Shown piece after piece: positions 1 through 12,421 of a DNA stretch of 64,000 nt. Numbering within the stretch: position 1 is the first letter of the stretch; each line of letters starts with the position of its first letter. Where the stretch lies: the NCBI GenBank assembly GCA_022539475.1, contig VCMS01000151.1, positions 1-64,000 of the forward strand. The letters run 5' to 3'. The notes beneath the pieces are model-generated. The model saw nothing but the letters and a program-made list of their open reading frames with translations. It made no database searches and had not been told where the DNA came from. This stretch comes from Gracilaria domingensis. Lineage: Eukaryota; Rhodophyta; Florideophyceae; Gracilariales; Gracilariaceae. The position numbers were made by a program, and so were the translations under genes.

Positions 1-1757
1 CTCCTTCGAATGAATATGACAAGGTGTGGAAGGGGATGAGAAAGTTTCACAACTTTGTAGCGTACAACTGTGACATGAAGGACGCTGAGGCACAACACAC
101 GAAACGTTGTGAATCAGAGTGAGATTTTATTGGGGTGACGGCACAAGCTTGTCCTAACGACCCTCCCTTTAACACTCCGGAAGGAAGAGGAACAAACGGA
201 TACGTGGTCACGATGTCTTCAGTGAGGAACGACATGGAATGCCGTACGGCTGACATTTAATAAGTTCGCGCTTCGGTCAGGTGGGCACTTCATTATATTC
301 TGTGCCATGGCACAGTTTCATGTGGCACAGGATACTTTCGGAAACGGCGAGTACGAAAGATGAAGCTGGAAGCGAAGGTAAACCAGAACTCATGCCTTCG
401 TTTAAAGTGGATGCGAATCCACTGGTGTTCATCCGGGATTGCAGTAATGTTGGAGGGAATCCACGAGTTTGGGATACAGCCCGTAACGGAGTACGCCGTT
501 CATGGGGTGAAGCGTGGATTGCGACATCGGAGGAAGCCAGTCTTACTCCATTTGAGGAGAACAATTTCATTCCTTCCACTTTCCGGCTAACAGGAATGTA
601 ATTGACCGGGTGCCCAAACCGAGGCGGGGGAGTGGTTGACATGGAAGGTACATGAGCAGGTAGTTCAGTACCAGGTGGGCAGTACATAAGACCGGAGCAG
701 AAGTCGAGGGAGTTGATGAAGGAGTTGATATGTCGCTTCACAAGACCGGGTGATCTTGTCATGGAATGTTCGCGGGAACTTTTCTACGGGTATGGAGTGC
801 CTATCGCTGACAAAGCATAGGAAGTTCTTGGGGTGCGAGAAGAATAGGCCATGTTTCAGCCATGCGAAGCACCATCTAACGACTTTATGGCCGAAGTTAT
901 TCGCGGGGGGAAGAATACATCCTGGTTGAACAGGAGGTGGTGGATGCGGCTTCAACGACCTATGAACGGGTTCCACATCGGGACCGAGGTCGGCTTGAAT
1001 GGGAGCTCCATTTGGTTACCCCCAGTACCAAGTGATGCCTGGACATATTACTCAGTTCCTAGAAGATACTGGAAGGACTGGGACTTTGTCGAGAAGTGTG
1101 GACAGCGTACTGTAGATCTTTGGGAGGGGAAGTACCGAGGAGCTCTGAATCTTATGGATATGCATATGCTGTTGACTGTTGAAGCCAATCGCTATCGCTT
1201 ACATATAGCATCTTCTAAGATTCGACATCCCGTGCTGGTATGGGGGTGTTCACGGAACATAAGATATTGGCTGGGGAAACTATCTGTCATTCTATGGAAC
1301 TTTGGTATACACGGATCTGACGAACCGGAAGGAAAGACACTTAACGTATGGAAGTGGCTGTCTCGGAGCAACTCCAGTGCGGTACAAGTTGTTTTCTATG
1401 ATGGTCACTGTGACTGGTACGGAGTTTCTGCACCTAAGGAACAGACCAGGACAGGCTCAGGATAGAAAGGAGAGCGAAGTCTACATTGTCCCGGCGCCTT
1501 TTTGTATCGGGGGCTACATTAACGACGCCGGATATCATGCCGGGGATCCCGATTTATCGGAGCCCCGGTCAAACAGGACTCGAAGTGCCAATGTGCAGGT
1601 GGTGGAAGCGAAGTCCGTGATACAGTTCAAGTCAGACCTTTCTAACTATGCTCTACTTCGTTGTAGAGCAGTAAGAGATATTGAGAGGGGCGAAGAGTTG
1701 TATTTCAACTACGGAGAGCAGTACGCCTGGGACTGGGCTCTGACATTGGAGCAATAG
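1..1757 (+). pseudogene. Decayed DNA N6/N4-methyltransferase fused to a SET domain, 5' end outside the window
   Basis: Pieces of one protein lie in order in shifting frames. Methyltransferase motif IV is DPPF at 159-170. It is followed by SGGHFIIFC (about 278-304), EYAVHGVKRG (about 498-528), FRLTGN then VIDRVPKPRRGSG (about 580-636), FTRPGDLVM (about 737-763) and the SAM-binding region FSTGMECL..FLGCEKN (about 781-846). Motif IV before motif I is the beta-class order of N6-adenine/N4-cytosine methyltransferases. After a linker, GVFTEHKILAGETIC (from 1246) and GGYINDA..ERGEELYFNYG (about 1508-1722) are the two ends of a SET lysine-methyltransferase domain. In an intact copy the enzyme would methylate DNA and a protein lysine, probably in the nucleus. 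At least five frame changes are needed; a few could be introns. Domain calls are confident; the single-chain fusion is inferred from order and spacing. Confidence 0.75.
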
Positions 1758-1937
1758 ATGAGTTCAGTACCGAATAGAAAGTAAATATGCTTGTGAGTGT
1801 TGCAGCTGCCTGCCATACGCGTTGTTGTACATGTACACTGGAGCTCTTCATCTGTAACGGGATATTTGCGACCCATTGGGCACCTCAAATTCCTAAAAAG
1901 CAGGAACTGCGGAGTCTCCCGGAATATCTGAACCATG

Positions 1938-2004
1938 CACCCCCCCCCACCCCCTCCCCCCCTCCCAACAATTTCGTTTCATTACCCCTGTTTATCTCCA
2001 CAGC
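1938..2004 (+). other. C-rich tract and candidate 3' splice acceptor
   Basis: A run of almost pure C (about 1938-1966) is followed by a pyrimidine-rich stretch ending in CAG at 2001-2003, directly before an ATG at 2005. This fits the 3' end of an intron in the 5' leader of the downstream frame. No donor was identified. The C run could also form a G-quadruplex on the minus strand. Confidence 0.35.
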
Positions 2005-4396
2005 ATGGGTATAACGCCGAGAAAGCGAAATAGTACGCAGCGGAACAAGAGTGGACAGAAGAAGAGAAGAGCATTGGATGATACGAATCAGGCTACAAGC
2101 ACCGCACTTCCTAAACGGAAGTCGTCCTCGACGAAGGAGAGAGTCAGTGGCGTCCTTCTACAGGACTCTCTCGCCCATCTCGCAGCGGAGCGTCTTCCGG
2201 GATTGCGTCAAGAATTCGTGGATCAGCGAACGATGTCGTGCCGTCAACTGCCGATAATGCAAATCGTGCATCTGTCTCTGCTCCTCAAGAAGATGAGGTA
2301 ACTCGGCCCAGCGGGTCAGGACAGGAGGGCATGACAACTGGAACCGAAGAGGTTCGTATGACACCAAAACCTTCATGTCCCCGGCCGATATCGAAGACCG
2401 GAGCTACTGGGGCGCGGGTTACGCCGCCCAGTGGATCTGGACAACAAGGGACAATGACGAGAAGTCGTGAGAGTCCTAGTATATTAAGATCGTCACGTCC
2501 ATCCCTCTCTTCTAGAACTGGGGCCGCTATGAATCGTATCATGCCTCGCAATGGGTCCGGACAAGGGAGAAACACAATAAGAAATCGAGAGACAACTGAT
2601 AGACGAGTTACTTTTCGACCTTCCCCTCTTTCCAGAACGGGGCCGTTGCAGCTCGTACGAGGCCCAATTCATCTGATATACCATGCCATGGAGGAGGACA
2701 GACACGGGAGTTGGAGCTCGGAGCCGTGCCAAGGGTGGACACAGAACGCCTGCAGCCTCTCGTGGCTAAGCTATGGCACATGAGGATAGTTCCGATAACG
2801 AAATAACACCGAATCCTGCGGCATTACCGGGCCTGTCGCCGAAGAAGCTAGGGAAATAACGGAAGATATCCAAACTGGTGTGAATTCAAGCTCTATGAAC
2901 AGACCTGATCTTTTAAATGAACTGAATTGCTTGAAAGAAAAGGTTAAGACGCTACAAGAGGACTTGATGGTTCGGGGAATTCTAGTGAAGGTCGCCCAAG
3001 AGCAGAGTACGGCTTTGAAAAAGAGGCTTGAAGAGAAGGATCTAGTCATTGAAGGGCTAAGAGGGGCACTGAAACAGGTGGGAGATAGGAGTACACGTGC
3101 TGGTGAACCTGGGCAGACAGGTCGAAAGAAGCATAAAATTGAGGTGTGCGACGAGTTTCGAGGGGTTGCTCGAGCAGTGTATCACAACATGCTGACGTGG
3201 GCAAGGAGAGAAACAAGTGAGCTATGGCTCGAAGGTGAGTCGCTCACCCGAAATTGGGGTAACCGTGCCGAGAAGGTGGAAGACGCAACTGAGAGTGGGG
3301 AAGGGCTTATTGAGCCGGAGGAAGGTGGTTCATACATGGTTCCTAAAAACCCCGTGGAGCTCTTGGGCAGTTTTGGCATGTTCACACCGTCGGTAGAGGG
3401 GGGGCCAGATGCTTTGCTGAAGAAAATGGTTGAAAGCGAGTTGAAGGAGTTGAGCGGGGAAGGTATTAGAAAAGCATCTCTTACCGACAGGTGTATACTG
3501 GAACTTTGTGCAGATATGTGCCTTAGGCAGAGAATGCGGCAGACCATGAGTGACGTCGTGGGCGTTCGTAAGAGAAATACGAGGGATAAACTATTTCTGC
3601 TCCTGGGGTACGATCTGATTTGGAGAAGAACAAAGCTGGTAGAAGAGAATGCTGACGAACTCACAATGCAGTTGAAGGAAACGCAGGAGAACATACTGCG
3701 TCTTGACGAAAATGGTGTACCGAACACTTCATGGTGGAGAAAAGCCCCATTTGTTCGTCTAAAGTACTCCAATGCGGACAATGTGGAGGATATGCCGACG
3801 GAAGATCAAGACTTGTTCTTCCGAAACCGTGTCGGGGTACAAGTACTGAAGGAGTCTTTTGGGTATGATGTGGAAGACAAGGATACGGGCACCTTTTTAG
3901 ATGGCACAATACTGTTGCTCGCACGTTTGGACGCTTGGGTGTTGACGGTTGTAAGCCTTCTAAGTACGGATGTGTCAAGGGGTGGCCAGAGACAGAAACT
4001 GTTTACAAAGAAGTTTGCCGAACTGCTACCTCTGTGTTTAAAGAATGTTCTGGGGATGTTAGGCAACGTGTCTTGAGGACCAATTCCAGCGAGTTTCATA
4101 ATTTTGGAACGACAACGGAAGATTGGACTAAGGTTCTTGGTAATGACATGAGAGAGGCTACATTTGGATATCGAATGCCGTCGAACGGAAGACTTTACCT
4201 CACTGTGAAAGAACAATTTTTTATTGACAGTGTGAGCCGAAGATTGGGGTCTATTAGCGATTGCTTCGTTGGTGAATGCGAGGAAGGGGATATGGAGTTC
4301 AAGGAAATGGACATGAACGATTTCGGAAGTAACACAGGATCACAAGAAAAGGCACCACAAGGTGAACATGTAGAGGATGGAGCCCTTAATGTTTAA
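2005..4396 (+). pseudogene. Serine/threonine-rich, coiled-coil protein of unknown function, frameshifted
   Basis: The frame starts at ATG 2005 with a basic stretch (MGITPRKRN). It then shifts into a serine/proline/arginine-rich region (about 2160-2783) with three imperfect repeats of about 40 residues, each anchored on a (S/N)GSGQ motif. A second long frame (2880-4076) begins with about 60 residues of heptad-like leucines (LLNELNCLKEKVKTLQEDL), followed by an acidic and then a mixed helical region. It continues in another frame to a stop at 4394-4396 (RVLRTNSSEFHNFG and onward). I do not recognise the family. The gene lies between the methyltransferase-SET remnant and a convergent transposase, so it may be an accessory gene of the same large element. 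At least three frame breaks make it non-functional unless some are small introns. Confidence 0.5.
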
Positions 4397-4650
4397 GGCT
4401 GTACAAGATCAACGTGCTCAGTTGGTCCTTCATCTGAATCATGATAGAATCGATTGATGTAGAATCGGTGTTGAAACCATTGAAGTGGAGGACAAAAAGG
4501 TGGAGCAGGGTAGTTTGATCGAACAACATGGACAGTTCCCTGTAGTGCAGAAGCCGGAACCATCCCGTACCAAGGAGTTAACTCTACGATAGTCTCCGCT
4601 TTGGAATGACGAGGGAACGGAAGAGTGTGGTTCTTTTCATCGTTTGTAGC

Positions 4651-7571
4651 TCACCGTAAAGATATGCATTTCAATATGTGGTCGATGTTTGTTGCGGGGG
4701 GTAAAACCTCGAAATACCGGACGAATGCCACCTCTGGTGCGGTAAGTGCAGAATCAAGGAGAGATATTCGAATCAGAGCGACTACCTGGGCAACCCAAGT
4801 CTCTGAATCTTCTCCGCTTACCAATACAGTGGAAAACTTTGGCTTTCTACTGGGACCAAATGCTGGAGAAGCGAAGACACGTTGGATGATGGGGTATTTG
4901 GGTCGTCCCAGCTTAAGTGCCTTAGAAGACGAATCGAAGTGTTCAAGAGTCGGAACGAAACCGCCTTTCACGAGGGCCGAATTCACCAGAGTTATCCTTG
5001 TCTTTTCTGGGAAGTGTGTAATAGAGTGCTCATCCAGTGTTTCTTTCACGAGACTGAGGAAAGGAGGAAGGGCCTGTTCACCAATTTGATCAAGAATCGA
5101 CCTTGTGTCCCTACTTGAGAACATTTCTCTAACAGCAGTCCATGTTTTTGAACTGGACATACTTGAAACACAATGTTGAAGAGCTCGTAAAGTGAAAGAA
5201 CGCCCTCTCATTGCAAACCGAGGAAGCTGTGTGGAAGTTCCTGGTAAACCTGGATTACGCTGGTAAGGAGTATTGCCATTCCATTGCTTTCTAACATGTC
5301 CGTGCTCAATGGAGCGAATAGTCTCCTCCACAGCCGTTGCTGTTCTTCTGGACGTCTTTTTGCAGTGTCTCTTAAATAGCAGGTGTGCATGTTCGTATAT
5401 GCCTGCGTCGTAGTACTTGATACTTCCCAGACGGCGAATATCGTCCACAAGATGATCGAGAAGATGAAACTTCAGAGTTCCCAGTCTGGAGGGATGAAAA
5501 TCCGCCAGAGTCTTTGTTGCGGAACGCTTGAAGGCTTCAATCTCCGAACTAAGACACAGGAGAGAGCTTTCAGTCCAATACGGGTCACGATTGTATCTGA
5601 ATAAGGTCGAGAGCAAGTCCGAGTACTGAGAGAAAACGGTTGTGATTGGGGCAACGTCCTGTTCTCCACAGCAATGTCAAAGAATGCTCCTATGAAGGGA
5701 AAGACCATGTCAAGTGCTTTGTAGTTTTTGGCCTCCAGCATTCCACGGAGACCGTCTTTCGTGAAGATACTATTCAAAGATTTGCCTTTCTCCTGCGTGG
5801 AGAAATCGATATGTAAACCTTTGGCAGGAGAATCGCGTTCTATGGCAGCTAGAATTGCGTTTGCATGGTTGAGGAGTTGGGTGCGTATCGTTCGAAATGA
5901 ACGCGATGCAGATGTTCCTATTGTGGTGCACAGGGTGTCTGACTGCAGTCTCTCGATTGTGGCCGTTTTTATCAGCTTTGAGATGCCGAGATGCAAGTTG
6001 TGTAATGGTTCGAATGAGAACAGACTGTATGGAGACAATCCTGGTATCATTCCAAGGCTTACGGAAGTTTCGAGGAACGAAGGAATGAGAGATATGGAAT
6101 TTGAACGCATCAGAGTATCCGCTTGAGATCTCCTCTCCCTCGCACGACGTGGACGTCTTTCCGCCTCGTCTTTCTGTGCATGTTGCAAGATAGCTGTGTA
6201 TGTCTTTAAGATGCTTTTCGTGTGCTTTTGAGAACGTCCGTTGAATGAGGTGGGAATAGGACTGCATAAAGATGAGCGAGGGGCTTTGCATCTATGACAC
6301 GGGCTTTCCGTTTTGGTCCCATGAAGAATGGACAGAATGTCCTTAGCCTCAGGAATATCCGCACAATAACTTGCAAGCAGAGGATGGCACACTCGACTTA
6401 TTTTGTCTTCGCCGATGAACTGAAAACCTTTCTGCGTGAGATTTAGAATGGGCTCCAGGACTTGACGAAGAGATTCTTGAAGGATTTGCATCCTGGACTC
6501 GCGTAGAGACTTGCTAGAAACGAATGGCATTGCGTCTGCTTCAGATGCGGAAACCTCGATCAGTGTGGTAGGGACGTATGCCACTACTGTGAGGTCATCA
6601 CGGATACACTTACGGAGAAGCTCGTCGGAGAAGTTGAGAAATATGAGGTGAAGAGGATAGGCGGTAACCGATGTTTGCTTTAGAGTTGTTGAAGACTTAT
6701 CGGTGTATGCCTGCAGAAGACCTACGAAAGATTCACTGTAACTTATTTCTTGGGAGTACCACACTATTCTACTATCCAAAGAGCCCATGACCATTTCCTT
6801 AAGTTTTGAGGTGGCGTCTCTTGCGAGAGAGCCGGACATGGGGTGAGATATTTTCGTGGAGTGGGTCTGAGGTATAGGGTGGAAGAATGTGTTTTCGTTG
6901 TTAGCCAACTGGAGCTGTTTCACAAGTGTCTGAACGGGGTCTCTCGTGTAGAGGGTGGCGCGGAACTTACATCCTTCTGGCGAGACAGTTCTGCGATTGA
7001 AACCGTCCTTTGAGGCGTATCGTTCGAAAATGGCGTTCTTCAGTTCTGTACAGCGCTTGGAACTGGTTATGGTCTCGTTGAATCGCTTTTGCGAGAATCA
7101 CGGGTCCCGAAGTAGCCCAATTAGCTCGTCCGCCTCACGATGACCAAGGTTGGAAGCTACTGAAGCCAGACAAACCGTGAGATAATCCATATGCAAATCA
7201 CCAAGGGCCTCCTCAGAAGGCACTGGGCGGGAACTGCTTCCGTGTTCTCGCTCTAATGACGCGGGACCCGGGGAAGGAGAAACACAATGCGAAGTGTCCG
7301 GAATAGGAGGGACGCACGGAGTGGGGTCGACGATGTCCTCGGACACTGGAGGCTCGGGAAGGCGACAAGGGGCAGTGACCGTTTCGGAAGATGCGGGCGC
7401 GGGCGCGGAAAGCTTGAGACGTTTGCTTCTCCGAATGGGCCGGCTATTGTCGTCTTCCAGCGCTGCTTTCAGACGAAACGGGCAATGGTTGACATGCTGT
7501 TGAAGAGATAAGACTCCTCGGCGAGTAACGAAGGGGCACCCACGCTTCTTATGTGTACAGTAGTAGACCAT
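4651..7571 (-). pseudogene. Plavaka-like (CACTA-related) transposase, one stop and one frameshift
   Basis: The ATG at 7571 opens with a C2H2/C2HC-like finger (YYCTHKKRGC..HVNHC). A continuous frame follows, apart from a TGA at 7098-7100. The core contains the early block DKSSTTL..AYPLHLIFLNF, a CHRCKAP pair, and FEPLHNLHLGISKL near 6000, which occupies the place of the conserved D/E-x-x-H..G segment. Near 5670 one frameshift leads to KFHLLDHLVDDIRRLGS..YEHAHLLFKRH, a block typical of fungal and protist Plavaka transposases. The C-terminal 200 residues look like a divergent accessory domain. About 970 codons fits an intronless transposase. It is convergent with the genes at 1-4.4 kb. Family assignment is from remembered motif patterns; EnSpm/CACTA or KDZ relatives are the alternatives. 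Confidence 0.7.
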
Positions 7572-7855
7572 GGGAAGAAGAAATAAACGAGAAACGACGA
7601 CAAAGACTGCAAGGGAAGGGCGTCCGAAGGGAGAAGGAGGTCGAGCGACAGTCAATATCGACGTCTTGCTCAGAACGGAGAATATATTTTGAGTTTAAAT
7701 CACGTGCTTTCGTTCAAAAAGGAACGTTAGTACACGTCGATCTCAACACAAGGGTGTACTTCTCGTATTATCTACCACTGGTTATAAACCTGTGGTTTCC
7801 CAACGTTGTACGCTGTACACTTGTCCAATCTCGCACAGAAAAGTAAATCTCTTCC

Positions 7856-7876
7856 CTCCGCCGCCGCCGCCGCCCG
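7856..7876. repeat. CCG microsatellite
   Basis: Six to seven tandem CCG triplets lie just upstream of the Plavaka-like transposase start. The rest of 7572-7935 holds nothing I recognise. Confidence 0.8.
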
Positions 7877-7935
7877 TCCGACGTCCGACCTTTTGTTACC
7901 GTCGTGATCCGTGCCATCCTCGCGTTGTACTCCGC

Positions 7936-8001
7936 TCCGTCGTACGTTTTTCCGCCCTCGCACTCGCTACGAAGTGCGAGGGCGGAAAAAAGTACGACGG
8001 A
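7936..8001. repeat. 29-bp inverted repeat with 8-nt loop
   Basis: Arms 7936-7964 and 7973-8001 are complementary at 28 of 29 positions around an 8-nt spacer. The GC-rich core reads CCGCCCTCGCACT. It lies about 370 bp outside the transposase start and may belong to the end of that DNA element. Confidence 0.85.
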
Positions 8002-8434
8002 TTACGAAGTAGCGTGCTGAGAATGGATTCCATTAAGCAGACATGAAGCGTACCTCATTCTCTTTCTCCGCCCTCGTCGGACGCCTCCATAAAGCGGACA
8101 GCATCCGTATCTCACGGATGTATTCCGTGCAGTCTTTTCGTACGTGCTTCCATTCCTTCTACGTATCTTTGTTCTAAACTAACCAATCCTCACCACGTCT
8201 CTTCGCGCTCTGCGACATGTACACGGCAAGAAAACGGCTTTGGGTTACTTTTGCGAGTTACTAGGTCCCTCGACTTTTCTAGCGCAACGTTTCTGTTTTG
8301 CTCTTATCAATGGTACGTTCTATCGCATTTCAACTGTATCCAACGGAGCATTGACTAACTTATGGATACTTTCTGCTTGCGTATACAGGTAAATGACTTT
8401 TGATGCGGAGGTAGCTCACGAGTTGCAGGTGCAG

Positions 8435-8600
8435 GTTCCTCAAGTAGGGAACCATGCATCTGGGCATGGTTCCCTACATGAGGAACGGAGAGGATGAGGC
8501 GCTTCGCGCCTCATCCTCTCGGAGTGCGTATGTGTTCTACCGATACCGCAATTTGGTGCAGGTGCAGTCTGCGGCATCTGCCGCAGATTGCGCCTACACC
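8435..8600. repeat. Three consecutive perfect or near-perfect hairpins
   Basis: The first has 23-bp arms at 8435-8457 and 8464-8486 with one mismatch and a 6-nt loop. The second has 15-bp arms at 8488-8502 and 8506-8520 with a 3-nt loop. The third has 22-bp arms at 8555-8576 and 8579-8600 with three mismatches and a 2-nt loop. The stems are unrelated in sequence, so this is not a tandem repeat. No reading frame covers them. Confidence 0.85.
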
Positions 8601-8884
8601 CGCTTCATCATGGGGAAATGGTACCAGTAATATAGAGAAGTAGTGGTTAGCAAAAGCGGTCGATAGAAGAATAGATACGAATAAAACGGTATGATTTCAT
8701 AATGGGCATCATCTGTACTAGCACCAGTATTCCATGCGTTGCAGGGTATCATTCCGCAGAAGGTATCGTGTAATGTGCACCTTAATGGAAACTGAACCTA
8801 GACTTCGCGAAATACAGTTCAGGTAGCCCTCGACTAAAGAACTAGCACGAGTGGAAAACCCACCAGTATTTACTGCACAGCGAT

Positions 8885-8992
8885 TCTGGACGACCCAAGC
8901 AATTATCTGCAAATTTTGAAATAATTGATCTCGATATTTTTTCAAAAAATTTACTGGACGACCCTTGCCAATTTCTGGACGACCCTCGCCAA
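8885..8992. repeat. Short motif repeated three times
   Basis: CTGGACGACCC occurs near 8888, 8954 and 8975, the last two almost adjacent and followed by TTGCCA or TCGCCA. It borders the 5' edge of the gypsy remnant. 8601-8884 holds nothing recognisable. Confidence 0.5.
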
Positions 8993-8998
8993 AAACTA

Positions 8999-11321
8999 GC
9001 ATCTGCAAGAGACAGACGTTGCGCAACACCCTTATCGGGCCGGCCCGAAGGCTCGGGAAGAGGAGAAATCTCAAGTCCAGAAGATACTACGTGCTGACGT
9101 AATTGAGCCCGTTCAGTCACCATGGGCATCTCTCGTTGTACTTGTTTCGAAATTGGATGGATCGTGGCGATTTTGTATCGATTACAGGAGACTCAACGCC
9201 GTTACCGTCAAAGACGTATATCCGATACCCCGGATGGATGAGTACATCCACTCGCTTGGCAGCGCAAGAGTGTTTACAGCCCTCGATGCCAATTGGGCTT
9301 ACTGCCAGGTTCCAATCAGAAAGGAAGACCGCTACAAAACCGCATTTGTATGCCATCAAGGCTTATAGCGCTTTAAACGGATGCCTTTCGGATTGACGAA
9401 TGCCCCCGCTACGTTTCAGTGTGCAATTGACATTCTGTTAGACAGATTCAAGTGGAAAACTTGTTCGGTATACTTGGACGATATCGTCGTGTTTTCCAGC
9501 AACCTGGAGGATCATATCGCCCATGTGAGGGAAGTAATGCAGGTTTTGCAGAACGCAGGTGTTACCCTGAAACTCAAGAAATGTGAGTCCTGTACCGACT
9601 CTGTGAAATATCTTGGTCATATTATCCGGCCCGGACAGCTCTCGATCGATGAGGTACGAGTGAAGTCGTTAAAGGACGCGAAATATCCGACGACTCAAAC
9701 GGAACTCCGCTCATTTCTCGGACTATGTAACGTTTACCGTCGCTTCGTGCCGAACTTTGCTGACACTGCAGGCCCTCTCAACACGCTCCTTCGAAAAGGA
9801 CAACCAGTCAAACTAAAACCCTTTGGCGATGCGGAAGCATCTGCCTTTTCGTCGCTAGTCGACGCTGTTACGTCTCCGCCTATCTTGGCACTACCAACTT
9901 CTGGGCATCCTTATGAAGTGGATACTGATGCCAGTAAGTACCAAGTTGGTTGTGAATTGCTTCAAGTCTCGGAAGAAGGCGAGCGCCGTCCAATCGGATA
10001 CTGGTCTCGTTCTCTGAACGTGCACGAACGCAACTACTCAGTCTCTGAGAAAGAGTGTCTCGCCGTTGTCTGGGCGTTAACCACGCTAAGACCCTATCTC
10101 ATGGAGACCCATTTTTGGGTGCATACCGACCATTTGGCCCTCCGGTTGCTCATGGAAATCTTCGAGCCCTCGGATCGTCTTATGAGGTGGCGCCTCCGTC
10201 TATCGGAATTTGACTTCGAGGTCAGGTACAAGGAGGGAACCGTGAACACACAGGCCGACGCACTCTCGCTTCTGGGAACTTCTGGTGAAACAGAGTCAGT
10301 CATCGACGATGAAATACCATGCTTCATGATGAAAGACTTGGAACAGGAGACCGAGATTTCGGAAGACGTTTGCGACGATATACTCGCCGCAGAACCGGCT
10401 GAAACACCGCCTGGTTCATTTGAGCCCATTACGGCTGAAGAGCTGATACGTGAGCAACACGAGGATCCCTTCTGTACGCAGATAAGGGCCCGCCTCAACC
10501 GGGGTTTTAAGCTACCCTTTGTTACCAATGATCAGGGATTCCTTGTCAGGATTGTCGAAAAACGACCTCGAATTGTGGTTCCTCACTCCTTACAACGGAG
10601 AGTCCTCAACATCTCGCATTATGTGAAGGTAGGAGCTCACCCTGGTGGCAGGAAGTTGTACTTAACCCTCCGTAGGGATTTCTTTTGGCCCGCTATGGCT
10701 TTCGACTGCTATGCAGCACGCCGCTCGTGCACGGAATGCGCAAAGAATAACTTCAAACTACGACGAGTTTCAAAGAAACTGACGGTGTTCCCAGCTTCCG
10801 CTTCTCTAGAGTTTGTCGCTATCGACCTTCTTGGTGAACTAATTCAAACTGCCCGAGGTAACCGATATCTCTTGGTTATTACCGACAGGTTTTCGAAACT
10901 CGTACGAACTGTTCCGTTGAAACGCACTACTGCGGCCGCGGTCGCTGAAGAGTTTGTAACGCATTGGGTCCTTGTATACGGACCACCCGTTCATCTGTTG
11001 TCAGACAATCGCTCGCAATTTGCTGCGAAGTTCTTTCAGGACGTTTGTTGCATCTTCGATATCAGGAATTTGTTTACTACAACCTATCATCCTCAGTGTA
11101 ATGGGCATGTAGAACGATTTAATCGTACTACGCTTAACGCATTAAGATGCTACGTAGCGGATCACCCAAAGGATTGGGAGCTGTACACTGACGCAATTAC
11201 ATATGCTTATAATACCCAGGTACATCGGGTCACGTCGTTATCGCCGTTTGAGCTCGTTCTTTCGAGAATACCGCCTCTGGTAGCCATTGAAGCTCAACCG
11301 ACGTTGTCGTCTACTCCGTAA
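8999..11321 (+). pseudogene. pol: Pol of gypsy remnant H: RT, RNase H, integrase core
   Basis: The frame after a TAG near 8998 runs through SPWASLVVLVSKLDGSWRFCIDY (fingers), an in-frame TAG at 9366-9368 where related elements have QG-aromatic-RF, then RMPFGLTNAP and the catalytic YLDDIVVFSS of RT. RNase H follows with TDASKYQVG, SEKECLAVVWAL and HTDHLAL; the usual ADALSR is ADALSL. The integrase zinc-binding segment (SHYVKVGAHPGG..CTECAKN) and the DD35E core (FVAIDLLG, LLSDNRSQF, GHVERFNR) are all visible. The frame ends at a TAA near 11321. RT and integrase act in the cytoplasmic particle and nucleus of the retrotransposon cycle. Two nonsense codons make this copy inactive; most active-site residues remain. 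Confidence 0.95.
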
Positions 11322-11763
11322 CCCCGGACGTACAGGGATACCTGGAAAAACTGGTTAAAGAACATTGTATCGGTTGCCCGGAAAGCCATGGAGAAGGCTC
11401 AACTTGCTTTCAAGAAGAAGTTTGATCGCCGACTCCGTGATAAGCCGCCTGTGGCCAAGGCTAATGACACTTCGTTTTCGTCCGAAAGAAATATTATAAT
11501 CCTGAAAAGGAACGTCGACATAAGCTGTCTCCCATAGCGGATGGACCGTATCGTGTTATCTCCGTCGCGCCCGACACCGTCGTTCTCGACATAGACGATC
11601 AGCACGAACGCATCTCGCGAGACCGCGTGGTTCTAGCTCCGCCTCCGGACGACGCACAACCTTCGGCTACCAGTACCCAATCAGGTGATCCTACGCTACA
11701 GGAAGAGCTGCAATCAGACGACGCTCCGTCGCGCGCCGCTATTCTTCCGCACAAGGATTGAGG
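11322..11763 (+). pseudogene. Integrase C-terminal region of H
   Basis: After the TAA the same frame gives RTYRDTWKNWLKN and KKKFDRRLRDKPP. A shifted frame then gives YYNPEKERRHKLSPIADGPY and VLDIDDQHERISRDRV, which match the SH3-like C-terminal domain that binds DNA in gypsy integrases. A proline/aspartate-rich linker follows and ends at a TGA near 11759-11761. At least two breaks are present. Confidence 0.8.
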
Positions 11764-12421
11764 TTTATCGGATCTACCGAACGTAGAAGACTCTGACCTC
11801 AGAGATTCATCTACTTCGACTTGGAATAACCCAAATAACTCTACACGAGTGTATACACGGGTTACCCCCCCCCCATCTCCTAATGGAGCCCGTACGGTCA
11901 CCTAAGGAGGGGGAGGGAAATGCAGTAACTGCACACGCTTTTGTTGACACCCCGGTGCCGTCCGGTTCTCCACTTCCTGGAACTTCTGCGCCAAGTGCTA
12001 GCACAGTGACTCGTACTGGAGATTCGCGAAGTCTAGTTGCCAACGCTGGCGAGGTTCGCAACGGAAACGCAACCACCGCTGTGGAGACACGAGAAAGTGT
12101 TCCCGAGAAATTCAGGGACTCCAAGATACTGTACCCCAATCTGGGAAGTCGCACGTCTCGACGTCGCACTATTGCGTTTTGAAGGAGAAACGTACTGTGA
12201 AAACAGTATCCGGCGATCCGAATCAACCGTCTTACGCGGATAATTGAAGCTATGCAGCGAACCAGACTTGGCCTAGGTTAACTCATGTGTGAGTGGGTTT
12301 GACAGAGTACCATTTCAATGGTTTCCCTTACAGGACTTTATAAGTTTTTTGTGAAGTAACACTCCGAGGAGTACAACCACGTCGCTTGGAGAGTTGGCGC
12401 CTAGTTTTGAGGTTGCGCCGC

